DNA of 48,706 nucleotides, from the NCBI GenBank assembly GCA_964598225.1, contig CAZRBG010000043.1, forward strand, positions 1 through 48,706, written 5' to 3'. The notes below the pieces were generated by a model. It worked only from the letters and a program-made list of their open reading frames with translations, was not told the DNA's origin and did no database searches. This DNA comes from SG8-4 sp964598225 (lineage in GTDB: Bacteria; Planctomycetota; Phycisphaerae; Sedimentisphaerales; Anaerobacaceae). The position numbers and the translations under genes are program-made. Positions within the stretch are counted from its first letter, which is position 1. Every line of letters begins with the position of its first letter. Shown piece after piece: positions 24,465-33,998 of the stretch.

Positions 24465-25433
24465 CTACTTCCACTCAAGCGTCGGCGGCAACTGCCTCAG
24501 GTGCTTTGTGGCTTTGTACTTGGAATCGAAGTCTCTTCTGGCTCGTTTGACCTGTTCTTCCGTCAGATCCATGACCTCGCAAACGCGTTCTATGGGAACG
24601 TCATGTTCCCAGGCGTAGAGCAAAGGATCGAGCTTTCCGTATGGCATGCGGAAGTAAAACTGCTCGTCATTGACTTCGAAGCTCCACGTGTCCGGACTTG
24701 GCGCTCGGTCTATGATTTCACGAAGCACTTCAAGGTGCTCCGATAATTGATACACCTGCAATTTGTACAGATGACTGATCGGTTCGATGTCCACGCCGCC
24801 ATCGCCGTATTTGACGAAGAATCCCTCTAAGACTTCGGTTCTATTGGTTGTGCCGCAGACTATGTAATTTTCCTTTTCCGCGTAGTAATAGAGGTGCATC
24901 ATCCTGGTTCTTTGTTTTGAGTCCGTAGCGGCCACGATCCCGTTCAGCGTTCTCTTGTTTAGCCTTGCGGTTTTCACGTTGCCTTTGCCGTCATCCAATT
25001 TAAGGGTGAAGAAATTCAACGAGTCTTTGGAGAGCAGGTCGGCCGGGAGGGTGATTTTCGACCTGGAAGAACTGTTGAAATCAGGGAAGACACTTTTGAT
25101 CAGTTCGTCTCTTTTTCGATAAGTCCCGAAAGCTTCCAATGTTGGCGTAATATCGACTGTCTCAGTTTCAAGGCCTAACTGTTTGGCGTGCTTGGCTGCG
25201 TATTCGGCGCTTTTTGGATTGGATTCTTTTTCCGGAAGGATCAGGCCGCGGATTCTGTCTGTGCCCAAAGCTCTGACACATAGAGCGGCACAGAGGGCGG
25301 AATCTATGCCGCCGCTTAATCCGATAACAATGCCGCCGCGCTTGAACTCGCGAACTTGATTTACGATAAACGAGCAAATTCGCTCGACTTCGGCTTCACT
25401 GTCAAGCTTAAGAATGTCTTTGTGAAAATCCAT
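24465..25433 (-). CDS. nadE: NAD synthase
   Basis: A 322-aa ATP-pyrophosphatase that amidates nicotinic acid adenine dinucleotide to NAD. The PP-loop is GLSGGIDSA (S40-S45), followed by GLILPEKESNPKSAEYA, CGTTNRTEVLEGFFVKYGDG and DIEPISHLYKLQVYQL, all family hallmarks. There is no N-terminal nitrilase (glutaminase) domain, so it should use ammonia directly or take it from a partner. A segment of about 50 residues (SVFPDFNSSSRSKITLPADL and what follows) between the PP-loop and the YYYAEKENYIVCG strand is longer than in the E. coli type. Start and length fit. Confidence 0.93.
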   Translation of the reverse strand: MDFHKDILKLDSEAEVERICSFIVNQVREFKRGGIVIGLSGGIDSALCAALCVRALGTDRIRGLILPEKESNPKSAEYAAKHAKQLGLETETVDITPTLEAFGTYRKRDELIKSVFPDFNSSSRSKITLPADLLSKDSLNFFTLKLDDGKGNVKTARLNKRTLNGIVAATDSKQRTRMMHLYYYAEKENYIVCGTTNRTEVLEGFFVKYGDGGVDIEPISHLYKLQVYQLSEHLEVLREIIDRAPSPDTWSFEVNDEQFYFRMPYGKLDPLLYAWEHDVPIERVCEVMDLTEEQVKRARRDFDSKYKATKHLRQLPPTLEWK

Positions 25434-26211
25434 AAAAAGCTCCGAAAAATTGATGTGGTTACCTCGTACAAATCATGTTTTCCCGGGATGCCACTCGCTT
25501 TCAGGAACCGATAGTTGCAAATATCGAATTCGGTTACTGTCGTTGGTCGTATGCACCCGCAATGGCGGCCGTACAGTGGTTCACTATCGACATTTTCCCG
25601 CTCCTTCATCATAAAACACAGACTCCATTTTGCACTCGCAAACAAGCACGTCCGCATATTTTTGTAAGAGGGCCGATAAAAATACAATTCTATAAAGAGG
25701 GCGCGGGGAAAGACTAAAAATTGTGTTGTAACCTCATTTTCCTCTTTACTTTACGGGTTTTGTCCTCATAATTACCGGCTGAAAAAGTTGTTGAGGGAAG
25801 GATCCCGCCGCTTTCGCGTTGAATGGAGCTAATCGCTTAAGAATTAAGAATTAAGAAGTTAGCGAACCGCGATAAATAATAGTTTTCGCTCGGAAGAAAA
25901 GAGCGCGAAGGCGTCAGGTCCTTCCTTTGATGGCGCACCGGACATAAGAGATGGTAATGCGCTATATATCGGTCCTTGTCAGGCGATCTGTCCGACACTG
26001 CGGTTTGCCGACGAGGACGGAGTCTGCGCACGCGAGACGGTCCAACGCTTGACTAATTCAAATCTATTAGACTCTGTTAGTACTTTCGGTCGAATGAAAG
26101 AATTTACTTGAGAAAAATTCACAGCAAAAGAGACGTGATTCGTCGGAAATCCACTGCCTGTTATTCAGGGTTTTGCCGCTGCTGTTCGAGGCGGCGCTTG
26201 GGGTTGTGTCG
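25434..26211. other. Long spacer between divergent genes
   Basis: No gene is supported; frames of 60-108 codons on both strands show no family likeness. The region includes a tandem AAGAATTAAGAATTAAGAAG at about 25840 and a copy of the dispersed CCGACGAGGACGGAGTCTGC at 26008-26027 (a 19/20 match lies at 47472-47491). It should hold promoters for nadE and the CPBP gene, but none stands out. Confidence 0.4.
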
Positions 26212-26874
26212 ATGAAGATTGACAGATATCTGCTATTTGAGACGGCTTTAGTGCTGATCGTAGCGATTGTGGCGGTTAAATGGATCAGTATAGGGCCGGT
26301 CTCGGGACATAGCTGGTTACTGGGGCCGCTGATCCTGGTTATCGCGGCGTTTGTGCCGACGAGGCTACGGCACAGGCGATTTGCTGATTTCGGCTTCAAG
26401 AGCAGACAAATAAAGACAACACTCATTGTCGTGGGTGGGACTTGTATCGCCCTTTTTCCGGTTGCTTTCTTCGGTTTATGGGTTTTGAGGTCTTACGAGA
26501 CGGGGCTTCCGGGGACATCGCCGCTGCCGCGAGAACAAGGGTGGGTCGGATTGGTATTTTATCAGTTTATGTATGTAGCGATGGCTGAAGAGGTGTTTTT
26601 TAGAGGGTATGTGCAAAGCAATATCTTGAGTCTTGCAGAATCGTTACGGCCGAGGCGGCTAAGGCTGCAACAGTGGATAAGTATCATATTATCAGCAGTT
26701 TGTTTCGCGCTTGCCCATGTCATCGTCCAGGGCCGGTTAGCGGCTGTCTTAACGTTTCTGCCGGGCCTCGTTCTTGGTTGGCTGTTTATACGGACCGACT
26801 CGCTTCTGGCTCCTATTTTGTTTCATGGTATGGCAAATATTTACTATATTTTAATGGCGAGGCTGTTTGAGTAG
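26212..26874 (+). CDS. CPBP-family intramembrane glutamic protease
   Basis: ATG 26212 (220 aa) is preferred over the TTG at 26173, which has no ribosome binding site. Several hydrophobic helices carry the three family motifs: EEVFFR (E126, E127, R131), FALAH (H169) and HGMAN (H205, N209). These are the catalytic residues of CAAX-type and bacteriocin-immunity-type membrane proteases. The substrate is unknown; bacterial members act on membrane or lipidated peptides. No bacteriocin or sortase-like gene is adjacent. The catalytic set is complete. Confidence 0.88.
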   Translation: MKIDRYLLFETALVLIVAIVAVKWISIGPVSGHSWLLGPLILVIAAFVPTRLRHRRFADFGFKSRQIKTTLIVVGGTCIALFPVAFFGLWVLRSYETGLPGTSPLPREQGWVGLVFYQFMYVAMAEEVFFRGYVQSNILSLAESLRPRRLRLQQWISIILSAVCFALAHVIVQGRLAAVLTFLPGLVLGWLFIRTDSLLAPILFHGMANIYYILMARLFE

Positions 26875-26986
26875 ATAAATGTGAGAGTGAGTGGTTTCTC
26901 GTGGAGAAATATGTCGTTAAGGCTCTCTTGCGGTGAGCCTGAAGATTTTGGAACGCGGGCCTCAGATTTTTTCGAAGGATTTCATC

Positions 26987-27013
26987 TTGACAAGTGCCTG
27001 TGACGCCTATAAA
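26987..27013 (+). promoter_or_regulatory. Possible promoter of the type II secretion operon
   Basis: TTGACA at 26987-26992 with TATAAA at 27008-27013 (15-base spacer), or TAAACT at 27010-27015 with a 17-base spacer. It lies about 310 bases before gspC, and no coding gene is supported between them, so a long leader is predicted. Confidence 0.45.
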
Positions 27014-27325
27014 CTATTATTTGTTGTTTAGGAGGACGACGTAGAGATAACCGTTTGTAAACGCAAGGCTGTTATACGCCGATAGAAGTTGAGAGTTGGG
27101 TGGCTTCCTGCCGGAGGACTTCCAGAACTCCTGTTGAGAACGCTTTTTCGGGTGCTATTGACGGGATATAGCCTGCTGAAGAAAATGCAGAAAAAACGTT
27201 ACATCTTAAGTCGGGACGGCACATATTCAATAACAGGAAAGGTCCTAATATTCGTGGTGTTGAAATCAACCAGAGGAGTAGGTTTGTAGCCGCCGGACTC
27301 GAAACTATTATGAAGAGGGTGCGTT

Positions 27326-28231
27326 TTGATAAGCAAAAGAAATAGAACATATAAACGTAAAATATTGTTGTTTCTTAAGTTAGCGCTTATTCTGACTCTG
27401 GGCCATGTTGTTATCAAAACGGCGATTATGCCCCAAAACACCCGGCTCAAGCTGGCTCCGAATTCGGCAGGCGGAAGTGAAAAGACGACAACTGTTGAGA
27501 AACCTTCTGCTTCGAGTGCCGAGGCCCGGGATTATTCGGCCATTTTAAAGCGAGATCTATTCGGTGGTCAGGACAAAACAAATAAAGCCAAAGGTCCACC
27601 GGCTGATAATTCTGTTGTTGCAGTGTCAAAAAGCGAAGACGATGAATTGGGCATAGCTCTGATCGGCACTATAGCCGGCAGTCCGGCATTGTCGCGGGCG
27701 ATCATAAAAGACCTTGAAACCAACGCACTCGGCCAATACAAAACGGGTGATAAGATTAGGTCCGCCAGCATCGAGAGTATCGAAAAGGACAGGATTGTGC
27801 TGCTTCACAATGGCCGAAGAAAGGTGCTGGACCAAGAGTTCGCGGTGAGCGAAGAAGCCGGAGCCAAGGATACTGAACCCGTTCAGGCCAACGTTTCTAA
27901 GCCGGTAAAAATCAAAACGCCGGTAAAACCGTTGAATAGTTTTGCCGATAAGCTCAAGACTGCGGCGATGATGTTGCCTAACGCGAAAGTCGAGCCGCAT
28001 ACTGTCGCAGGCGAAGTCGATGGACTTAGGATATCGGATTTGGACAACATCGAAGGAGCTAAAGACCTTGGTCTGAAGGAGGGCGATGTTATTCGCGCCA
28101 TCAACGGCCATCAATTGAACAGCAAGCAGAAGGCTTTTCAAATCGCCATGAAGGCACGGTCGCAGGCGGCGCTGGATATCGAGTTGATGCGAGACGACGA
28201 GATTAAGAAATTCTCCTTGCCGTTGAAATAA
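27326..28231 (+). CDS. gspC: Type II secretion protein GspC
   Basis: The start is a TTG at 27326 with GAGGG upstream; the next Met lies after the membrane helix, so TTG is needed. The 301-aa inner-membrane protein has one helix (ILLFLKLALILTLGHVVIK, about 13-31), a homology region around residues 68-175 (YSAILKRDLFGG, then IALIGTIAG), and a C-terminal PDZ domain (LGLKEGDVIRAINGHQL, about 250-266). GspC links the inner-membrane platform to the secretin GspD and helps choose cargo. First gene of the gsp operon. Confidence 0.88.
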   Translation: MISKRNRTYKRKILLFLKLALILTLGHVVIKTAIMPQNTRLKLAPNSAGGSEKTTTVEKPSASSAEARDYSAILKRDLFGGQDKTNKAKGPPADNSVVAVSKSEDDELGIALIGTIAGSPALSRAIIKDLETNALGQYKTGDKIRSASIESIEKDRIVLLHNGRRKVLDQEFAVSEEAGAKDTEPVQANVSKPVKIKTPVKPLNSFADKLKTAAMMLPNAKVEPHTVAGEVDGLRISDLDNIEGAKDLGLKEGDVIRAINGHQLNSKQKAFQIAMKARSQAALDIELMRDDEIKKFSLPLK

Positions 28232-28320
28232 TTACTCTAACAATGTAATAAATACCATCGGTAGAGTAAGCTATTCTTTTTATGTTAGATAAATTGTTTG
28301 CATACAGAAGGGGTGCATGG

Positions 28321-30279
28321 ATGACCTCAAGAGAGATAATCTTGCTTGCCGGGGCGTTCTGTTTAGCTGTTGCAGGCGGCTTTGCATCGGCCGCCGAGAG
28401 TACGTTTTCGCAGCCCCCGGTGAAAATACCGGCGCTTGAGAAGCCGGGCATGGCGGACGAACTGATTTATGTGAACTTCGACCAGGTTGATATTCGGGTA
28501 ATGCTGAAGACTATCGGCGATATAACCGGTATCAACTTCGTCGTTGATGACAGCGTAACCGGCACCGTTACGGTTATGTCGCCCACGAGGATACGTTTGA
28601 GCAGGATATACGGCGTTCTCGAATCGGTTCTCGACGTTAAAGGTTACGCCGCCGTGCCCGACGGCACGGGAAATCTGGTTAAAATAGTACCCAAAGCGGA
28701 CGCCATAAAGCGAAACCTGAAAGTACGCATCGGCGCCGATCCTGCTAACGTGCCGCAGAACGACACGCTTGTAACTCAAATAATCCCGTTGAGCTACGCC
28801 GAGGTAAAGGAGGTTGAACAGATTGTTAAGCCACTCTTGAACACCGGCCTGCCCGTTGCGACCTATCCGCGTACAAATTCGATATTGATTACGGACACGA
28901 ACTCGAACATCCGTCATATTTTGGAAATTGTACGAAATCTCGACGTGCCCGGCGCGAAAGAAGAAGTTACAGTCATCGGACTGAAGTACGCCTCGGCCGA
29001 GGTTCTCAGCGAGCAGATCGCTCGGATAATGGAAGAGGGCAACGGCACTGCCGCACCGCCGAGGCGCGCCGGCGCTATTTCGACGGTTCAGCCCGGCAGA
29101 AAGATAATGCCCGATACGAGGACAAATTCGATTATCGCGGTTGCAAAACCGGAGGATACCGAGATCATCGAGGCATTAGCGTTGCAGCTCGATGTTGAGC
29201 GGCCTCGGGGTGCGAACAATATGCACATTGTTTATCTTGAAAACGCATCGGCCAAGGAGGCAGCCGAATCGCTAACGGCGGCTCTGGCGAACCTGAGAAT
29301 CACCGGTGTTGGCGATACGAATCAGCAACCGGTCCAGGTTACCGCCGATGTGGGTACGAACAGCCTCATTATTACTGCTTCGGCGCAGGATTACGAGGTT
29401 ATCGCCGAGATTATCGATAAACTGGATATAGTCCGCGAGCAGGTCCTGGTCGAAATGCTTATCATGGAGATCAGCGAAGACTCTTTGAGAGAGATCGGCA
29501 TCGACTGGGCTACACTCGATGAGGCGGTGGCGGGGAGCGTTCGAGGTTTCGCGTCAACGAATTTCGGACCGCGGGTAGATTTTGCCAGCGGCGATCTCGA
29601 AGGGCTGGCGGTCGGAGCATGGAGGGCGGATGGAGATACCGTCAACGTCGGAGCCATTCTAAGTGCTCTTGAGAAAGTGTCGGGAGTTAACATCCTTTCC
29701 ACGCCGCATATTACGACGTCCAACCACAACACTGCGACTATATTAGTGGGTGAGAACCGCGCATTCGTCAATCAGTCGCGAATTACCGAGACGACCGATT
29801 TTCTCACCCCGACGGTCATAAGGACATTCGAGTACAGAGATGTGGGGATCAGTCTGGAGATCACGCCGCACATCAGTCAGGGGGGCGTGGTAAAACTGGA
29901 AATCGACAGCGAATTCTCACAGGTTATCGAGGATGTTACCAGTGTTTCTGCGGATACGCCGACTACATCGCAACGGCAGGCTACGACTGTCGTTACGATG
30001 AAAAGCGGATCGACAATAGTGATAGGCGGACTTATTCGCGACGACAAAACCACAAGCGAGAAGAAAATTCCGCTTGTCGGCGATATTCCCGTAGTAGGTA
30101 ATCTGTTCAAGTTTCAGCGAGAGCGGCTGGAAAAAACGAATCTATTGATGTTCATAACACCGCGTGTTATGAGCAGCCAGGAGGAAATGGAGGAGGTAAC
30201 GGAGTATAAGAGAAATGAAATGCGGTCGGCCACTACTGGCGGAATTCTCGAAGAGGAAGACAAAGGCCCCGGCAATTAA
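28321..30279 (+). CDS. gspD: Type II secretion system secretin GspD
   Basis: ATG 28321 has AAGGGG seven bases upstream and gives a clean signal peptide (EIILLAGAFCLAVAGGFASA); the ATG at 28282 lacks a ribosome site. The 652-aa protein forms the outer-membrane gate. Order: N0 domain (IYVNFDQVDIRVMLKTIGDI), N1-N3 repeats (IPLSYAEVKEVEQIV, IGLKYASAEVLSEQI, VYLENASAKEAAESL), then the secretin domain from about 350 to 620 with VPVVGNLF and LLMFITPRVM. The tail is acidic. Neighbours make it the outer-membrane part of this operon. Confidence 0.95.
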   Translation: MTSREIILLAGAFCLAVAGGFASAAESTFSQPPVKIPALEKPGMADELIYVNFDQVDIRVMLKTIGDITGINFVVDDSVTGTVTVMSPTRIRLSRIYGVLESVLDVKGYAAVPDGTGNLVKIVPKADAIKRNLKVRIGADPANVPQNDTLVTQIIPLSYAEVKEVEQIVKPLLNTGLPVATYPRTNSILITDTNSNIRHILEIVRNLDVPGAKEEVTVIGLKYASAEVLSEQIARIMEEGNGTAAPPRRAGAISTVQPGRKIMPDTRTNSIIAVAKPEDTEIIEALALQLDVERPRGANNMHIVYLENASAKEAAESLTAALANLRITGVGDTNQQPVQVTADVGTNSLIITASAQDYEVIAEIIDKLDIVREQVLVEMLIMEISEDSLREIGIDWATLDEAVAGSVRGFASTNFGPRVDFASGDLEGLAVGAWRADGDTVNVGAILSALEKVSGVNILSTPHITTSNHNTATILVGENRAFVNQSRITETTDFLTPTVIRTFEYRDVGISLEITPHISQGGVVKLEIDSEFSQVIEDVTSVSADTPTTSQRQATTVVTMKSGSTIVIGGLIRDDKTTSEKKIPLVGDIPVVGNLFKFQRERLEKTNLLMFITPRVMSSQEEMEEVTEYKRNEMRSATTGGILEEEDKGPGN

Positions 30280-30358
30280 ACTACCGCTCGCTGCTCGCCG
30301 ATAGTACGAGAAGTTGAAATAGAACTTGTGCCCGCGAAGACGGGTATCGGATTACCAA

Positions 30359-31951
30359 ATGACAAATCAATTGCAGATACAGCACCTGGACGCTATATTA
30401 CCCGAGCAGCTCAATCCCGAGTTTGTAAGAAGGTTTCCTCTGGAGTTTCTAAAGAAGCAGTGTGCGATTCCTATCGCTCTGGAGGACGATCAGATAGCGG
30501 TTGCTCTGGCGGATCCGTTCAACGTCGAGGCTTATGACGCGATTGCGACCGTTCTGGGCCGGCCGTGTAGTCGTGTGACCTGCTCTGCTTCCGAGATCGA
30601 ACAAAGCATCGTCAGGTGTTATTATCAAAACGGCGGAATCAGCAGCGATGTCGAGGACCTGACCCTTGAAGATGCTCTGAGCGGCGACGGCGATGCTCAT
30701 CACTCGGGCGGCCCTCAGGCCGAAGATCTGCTGAATATCGCCAATCAGGCGCCGGTGATCAAACTGGTCAACAAGATTTTTTTCCAGGCGGTGCAGAGCC
30801 GGGCCAGCGACATCCACGTCGAACCTTATGAGAACGAAGCTCGCGTGCGTTTCCGCATCGACGGCGTGCTGCATGATATATCTTCTCTTCCCAAGTCTCA
30901 GGTTGCTGCACTTGTGTCGCGTCTGAAGATCATGGCAAATCTGAATATCGCCGAGCGCAGGCTCCCGCAAGACGGCCAGAGCCGGATAAAGATAGGCGAG
31001 AACCTCGTGGATATTCGAGTCTCCGTCGTTCCGACTTCCGGCGGCGAACGAGTAGTGCTCAGACTGCTGGACAAGGGCAGCGGGGAGTTGGGTCTCGACG
31101 ACATAGGGTTCAGCCCGGAGGTGCTCCGGCGCCTGCGGGAGCTCATCAGACTCGCGCACGGCATAATTCTTTTGACGGGGCCGACCGGCAGCGGAAAGAC
31201 AACTACGCTGTACGCGGCTATGACGGAGCTTAACTCCGAAGAGAGAAATATCCTCACCGTCGAAGATCCGATCGAGTATCAACTTCCCGGCGTCGGGCAG
31301 ATGCAGGTCAAACCGAAGATCGATCTGACGTTCGCAAGTTGTCTGCGTCATATTCTCAGGCAGGACCCCGACGTTATCATGATAGGAGAGATTCGGGATG
31401 TCGAAACCGCAGAAATCGCCATCCAGGCATCTCTTACGGGGCACCTGGTCCTGAGCACCCTGCATACCAACGATTCGGCGTCGGCCGTAACCCGATTGAT
31501 AGATATGGGGGTAGAACCATATTTGATCTCTTCGTCGGTCGCGGCGGTGATAGCACAGCGGCTGCTCCGCGTCATCTGTCCGCAGTGCAAACAGCCTTAC
31601 ACTCCGAGCGGCCAGGACATATCGCTGTGGAGCCAGACCGGCGGATCTTCCGCGATAGGTGAGCAGTTGTACAAAGGAACCGGCTGCGATAACTGCCTCC
31701 AAACCGGCTACCTGGGAAGGACAGGCATCTCGGAACTCCTGGCAATCGACGACGATATAAAAGAGTTGATAAGCAAGCGCGGCAGTTCGCACGTCATTAA
31801 GCAGGCCGCAGTTCAAAAGGGCATGACTGCTTTGCGGGAGGATGGATTGCGCAAAGCCCTGGCCGGCGAGACCACGCTCGAAGAGGTATGCCGAGTTACA
31901 CAGGACCACGTTCAGACTGATAAAGGATTGACCGAAAATGTCGGTGGTTAA
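30359..31951 (+). CDS. gspE: Type II secretion ATPase GspE
   Basis: ATG 30359 (530 aa) is chosen over TTG 30326. The cytoplasmic hexameric ATPase powers pseudopilus assembly. It has the N-terminal GspL-binding domain (FVRRFPLEFLKKQCAIPI), Walker A GPTGSGKTTTLY, the Asp box TVEDPIEYQLPG, Walker B DVIMIGEIRD, the His box LVLSTLHTNDSASAV, and a zinc finger made of CPQC and CDNC. All catalytic parts are present. Its stop overlaps the gspF start region by 14 bases. Confidence 0.96.
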   Translation: MTNQLQIQHLDAILPEQLNPEFVRRFPLEFLKKQCAIPIALEDDQIAVALADPFNVEAYDAIATVLGRPCSRVTCSASEIEQSIVRCYYQNGGISSDVEDLTLEDALSGDGDAHHSGGPQAEDLLNIANQAPVIKLVNKIFFQAVQSRASDIHVEPYENEARVRFRIDGVLHDISSLPKSQVAALVSRLKIMANLNIAERRLPQDGQSRIKIGENLVDIRVSVVPTSGGERVVLRLLDKGSGELGLDDIGFSPEVLRRLRELIRLAHGIILLTGPTGSGKTTTLYAAMTELNSEERNILTVEDPIEYQLPGVGQMQVKPKIDLTFASCLRHILRQDPDVIMIGEIRDVETAEIAIQASLTGHLVLSTLHTNDSASAVTRLIDMGVEPYLISSSVAAVIAQRLLRVICPQCKQPYTPSGQDISLWSQTGGSSAIGEQLYKGTGCDNCLQTGYLGRTGISELLAIDDDIKELISKRGSSHVIKQAAVQKGMTALREDGLRKALAGETTLEEVCRVTQDHVQTDKGLTENVGG

Positions 31952-33101
31952 ATCCAAATGGCTTAGCGACAGCAAGCCCATAACGAAAGCTCAAGCGAAG
32001 AGCCGAAGTGTGGCTGACGCACGGCCGACAGGTCGCGAGAGAGATCTCTTCAGAAGAATCCGCACGAGAGACGTATGCAGCGTAGCGCGCCAGTTGGCGA
32101 CGCTGCTCAGGGCGGGCATGCCCTTGGTTCCGGCTCTTACCGCACTGGTCGAACAGTTGCGGGCGGGCGGAACCCATGAAAATCCATTGGCCGAAATTAT
32201 GGAAGATGTAGCGCGAGATGTAAATTCGGGCAGTACTCTGGCCAACTCGCTCGGCAAGCACCCCGCCATCTTTTCGAATCTTTTTGTGAACATGGTCGCG
32301 GCGGGCGAAACCAGCGGCACTCTGGAACAAGTTCTCTTGCGAGTTGCTGAGATACTGGAGAAGCGCGTACAGCTTACAGCTAAGGTGAAAGCTGCCGTTG
32401 CGTATCCACTGATGATGGTCGTCGTGTCCGTGGCGGTGGTGATATTTCTGATGTACGTCGTTGTGCCCAGCATAACCGAAATCTTCGTCGAAATGGAACG
32501 GGATCTTCCATGGCCGACGGAAATGCTTATCGCAGTAAGCGGTTTCGTGAGGACTTATCTGCCGTTTATTGCCGTTGCGGCCTGTCTTGCTTTGCTCGGA
32601 TTGATGGCCGGTTATAAGACCAACGCGGGCAGAATGTTTGCCGACCGCAGCAAATTGAAGTTACCGCTGTTCGGCAACCTTTTCCTCAAGCTCGAGCTGG
32701 CGCGTCTGGCCCGCACGCTGGGAATTCTTCTGGTCAGCGGTATCCCTATACTCCATGCCCTGGAGACTGCCAAGCAAGTGGTGCAGAACCGGATTATTGC
32801 CGATGCTATGGGGTCGGTGAAAGATTTGGTCGGAAAGGGCGACACTATAGCCAATGCCATTCGAAAAACCGGCCTGTTCCCTCCGATCGTATACCACATA
32901 ATAACTACGGGCCAGATGAGCGGGAATTTGGAAGAGGGACTTATAAATATTGCCGATATGTATGACGGCGAAGTGGAACTGGCGACGAAAACACTTGTCT
33001 CGCTGCTTGAACCGCTGGTGCTTCTGTTTATGGGGGCGGTGGTTGCGTTTATCGTTCTGGCCGTTCTGCTTCCGATAACTGAAATCAATCAGGTTCTCTA
33101 A
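31938..33101 (+). CDS. gspF: Type II secretion inner-membrane platform protein GspF
   Basis: A 387-aa polytopic protein with two T2SSF domains: the first near residues 50-175 (ARQLATLLRAGMPLVPALTAL, GSTLANSLGKHPAIFSNLFV) and the second near 255-380 (LARTLGILLVSGIPILHALE, then TTGQMSGNLEEGLINIADMY). Membrane helices include LMMVVVSVAVVIFLMYVVVP, FIAVAACLALLGLMAGY and LLFMGAVVAFIVLAVLLP. It couples the ATPase to pseudopilin insertion. Translation is probably coupled to gspE, with which it overlaps. Confidence 0.95.
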   Translation: MSVVKSKWLSDSKPITKAQAKSRSVADARPTGRERDLFRRIRTRDVCSVARQLATLLRAGMPLVPALTALVEQLRAGGTHENPLAEIMEDVARDVNSGSTLANSLGKHPAIFSNLFVNMVAAGETSGTLEQVLLRVAEILEKRVQLTAKVKAAVAYPLMMVVVSVAVVIFLMYVVVPSITEIFVEMERDLPWPTEMLIAVSGFVRTYLPFIAVAACLALLGLMAGYKTNAGRMFADRSKLKLPLFGNLFLKLELARLARTLGILLVSGIPILHALETAKQVVQNRIIADAMGSVKDLVGKGDTIANAIRKTGLFPPIVYHIITTGQMSGNLEEGLINIADMYDGEVELATKTLVSLLEPLVLLFMGAVVAFIVLAVLLPITEINQVL

Positions 33102-33115
33102 CGGGTTCGAGGGAT

Positions 33116-33562
33116 ATGAAAACGAGAAAACAACAGCATTATAAGCTGTGTTGCGGCTTTACATTAATCGAGCTAATGATCGTCGTTGTTATTCTGGGCA
33201 TACTGGCCACGACGATCATGCCGAAGCTATTGAGCAAGCCCGATAAGGCCAAGGTACAAAAGGCCAAGTTCGAGATACGCCAGATCGATACCGCATTGGC
33301 CATGTTCAAGACCGATAACGGGCGTTTTCCGACCACTTCCGAGGGGCTTGCGGCGCTCGTCTCCAATCCGGGCGGTTTGCCGGACTATGATCCCGACGCG
33401 TATCTGCCCAAAGTGCCCCTGGATCCATGGAAGAACGAGTATATTTACATCAGTCCGGGATTGAACGGCAGAGGTTACGACCTGGTATCTTACGGCAAGG
33501 ACGGCGAACATGGCGGCACGGGATATGATGCTGACATTGAAAGCTGGAACCTTGATGCGTAA
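33116..33562 (+). CDS. gspG: Major pseudopilin GspG
   Basis: A 148-aa pseudopilin. The prepilin signal is CCGFTLIELMIVVVILGILA, with cleavage after G14 and the conserved Glu at mature position 5. The C-terminal part has the GspG signature FKTDNGRFPTTSEGLAAL, DPWKNEYIY and SYGKDGEHGG, which holds the calcium site. It forms the shaft that pushes cargo through GspD. Processing needs a prepilin peptidase that is not encoded in this window. Confidence 0.96.
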   Translation: MKTRKQQHYKLCCGFTLIELMIVVVILGILATTIMPKLLSKPDKAKVQKAKFEIRQIDTALAMFKTDNGRFPTTSEGLAALVSNPGGLPDYDPDAYLPKVPLDPWKNEYIYISPGLNGRGYDLVSYGKDGEHGGTGYDADIESWNLDA

Positions 33563-33998
33563 TTGCATTACCGGCCGAAAAACCGGCTGGACGACACGCA
33601 GCAGGAAACGAACAGGGGCGTTCACTTTTGTGGAGGTCATCGTCGCTCTTGCAATCGCATCAATCGCGCTTTTATCGCTGCTTAAGCTGAACCTTCTCAG
33701 CATCAGATGCGTCGATAAGGCGCAGACAACCACGCAGGCGGTTCTGCTGGCGAACGAGAAGATCGCAGAAACACTTGCCGCCGGTTATCCCGACCAGGGA
33801 CAAAAGTCAGGTACTGTTGAAAAGAACGGCCTTACTTTCAACTGGAAATCCAAGGTTGTCGACATGCAATTACCCGAGTTGGAACAGCAGCGAGTTACCG
33901 GACTGCGCAAAGTAACGGTCGATGTCAACTGGCGGCGGGGTTCGACCGGCCGACAGTTGCAAATGTCGACTTGTGTAGCCGATGGAAAACTACGATGA
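33555..33998 (+). CDS. gspI: Minor pseudopilin GspI
   Basis: ATG 33555 overlaps the gspG stop by eight bases; an ATG-less extension to 33510 is rejected. The 147-aa protein has the prepilin helix FTFVEVIVALAIASIALLSL and a GspI-like tail (LLANEKIAETLAAGYPDQG, LRKVTVDVNWRRG). GspI is part of the tip complex with J and K. The residue before Phe23 is Ala rather than the usual Gly (RTGAFTFVE); Ala is tolerated at this site in some prepilins, so processing may be slower or shifted. No gspH lies between G and I. Confidence 0.85.
   Translation: MRNCITGRKTGWTTRSRKRTGAFTFVEVIVALAIASIALLSLLKLNLLSIRCVDKAQTTTQAVLLANEKIAETLAAGYPDQGQKSGTVEKNGLTFNWKSKVVDMQLPELEQQRVTGLRKVTVDVNWRRGSTGRQLQMSTCVADGKLR

Noticed and set aside
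25361..26031. Several frames of 60-108 codons around the nadE upstream region
   Set aside because: Low-complexity or repeat-derived translations on both strands, without start signals or family likeness.
27089..27289. 66-codon plus-strand frame upstream of gspC
   Set aside because: Opens at a TTG without a clear ribosome site and has no family likeness; treated as leader RNA.
30449..31981. 510-codon open frame on the minus strand across gspE
   Set aside because: It lies fully antisense to gspE, whose motifs are complete and conserved; the open frame follows from codon bias and its translation resembles no protein family.
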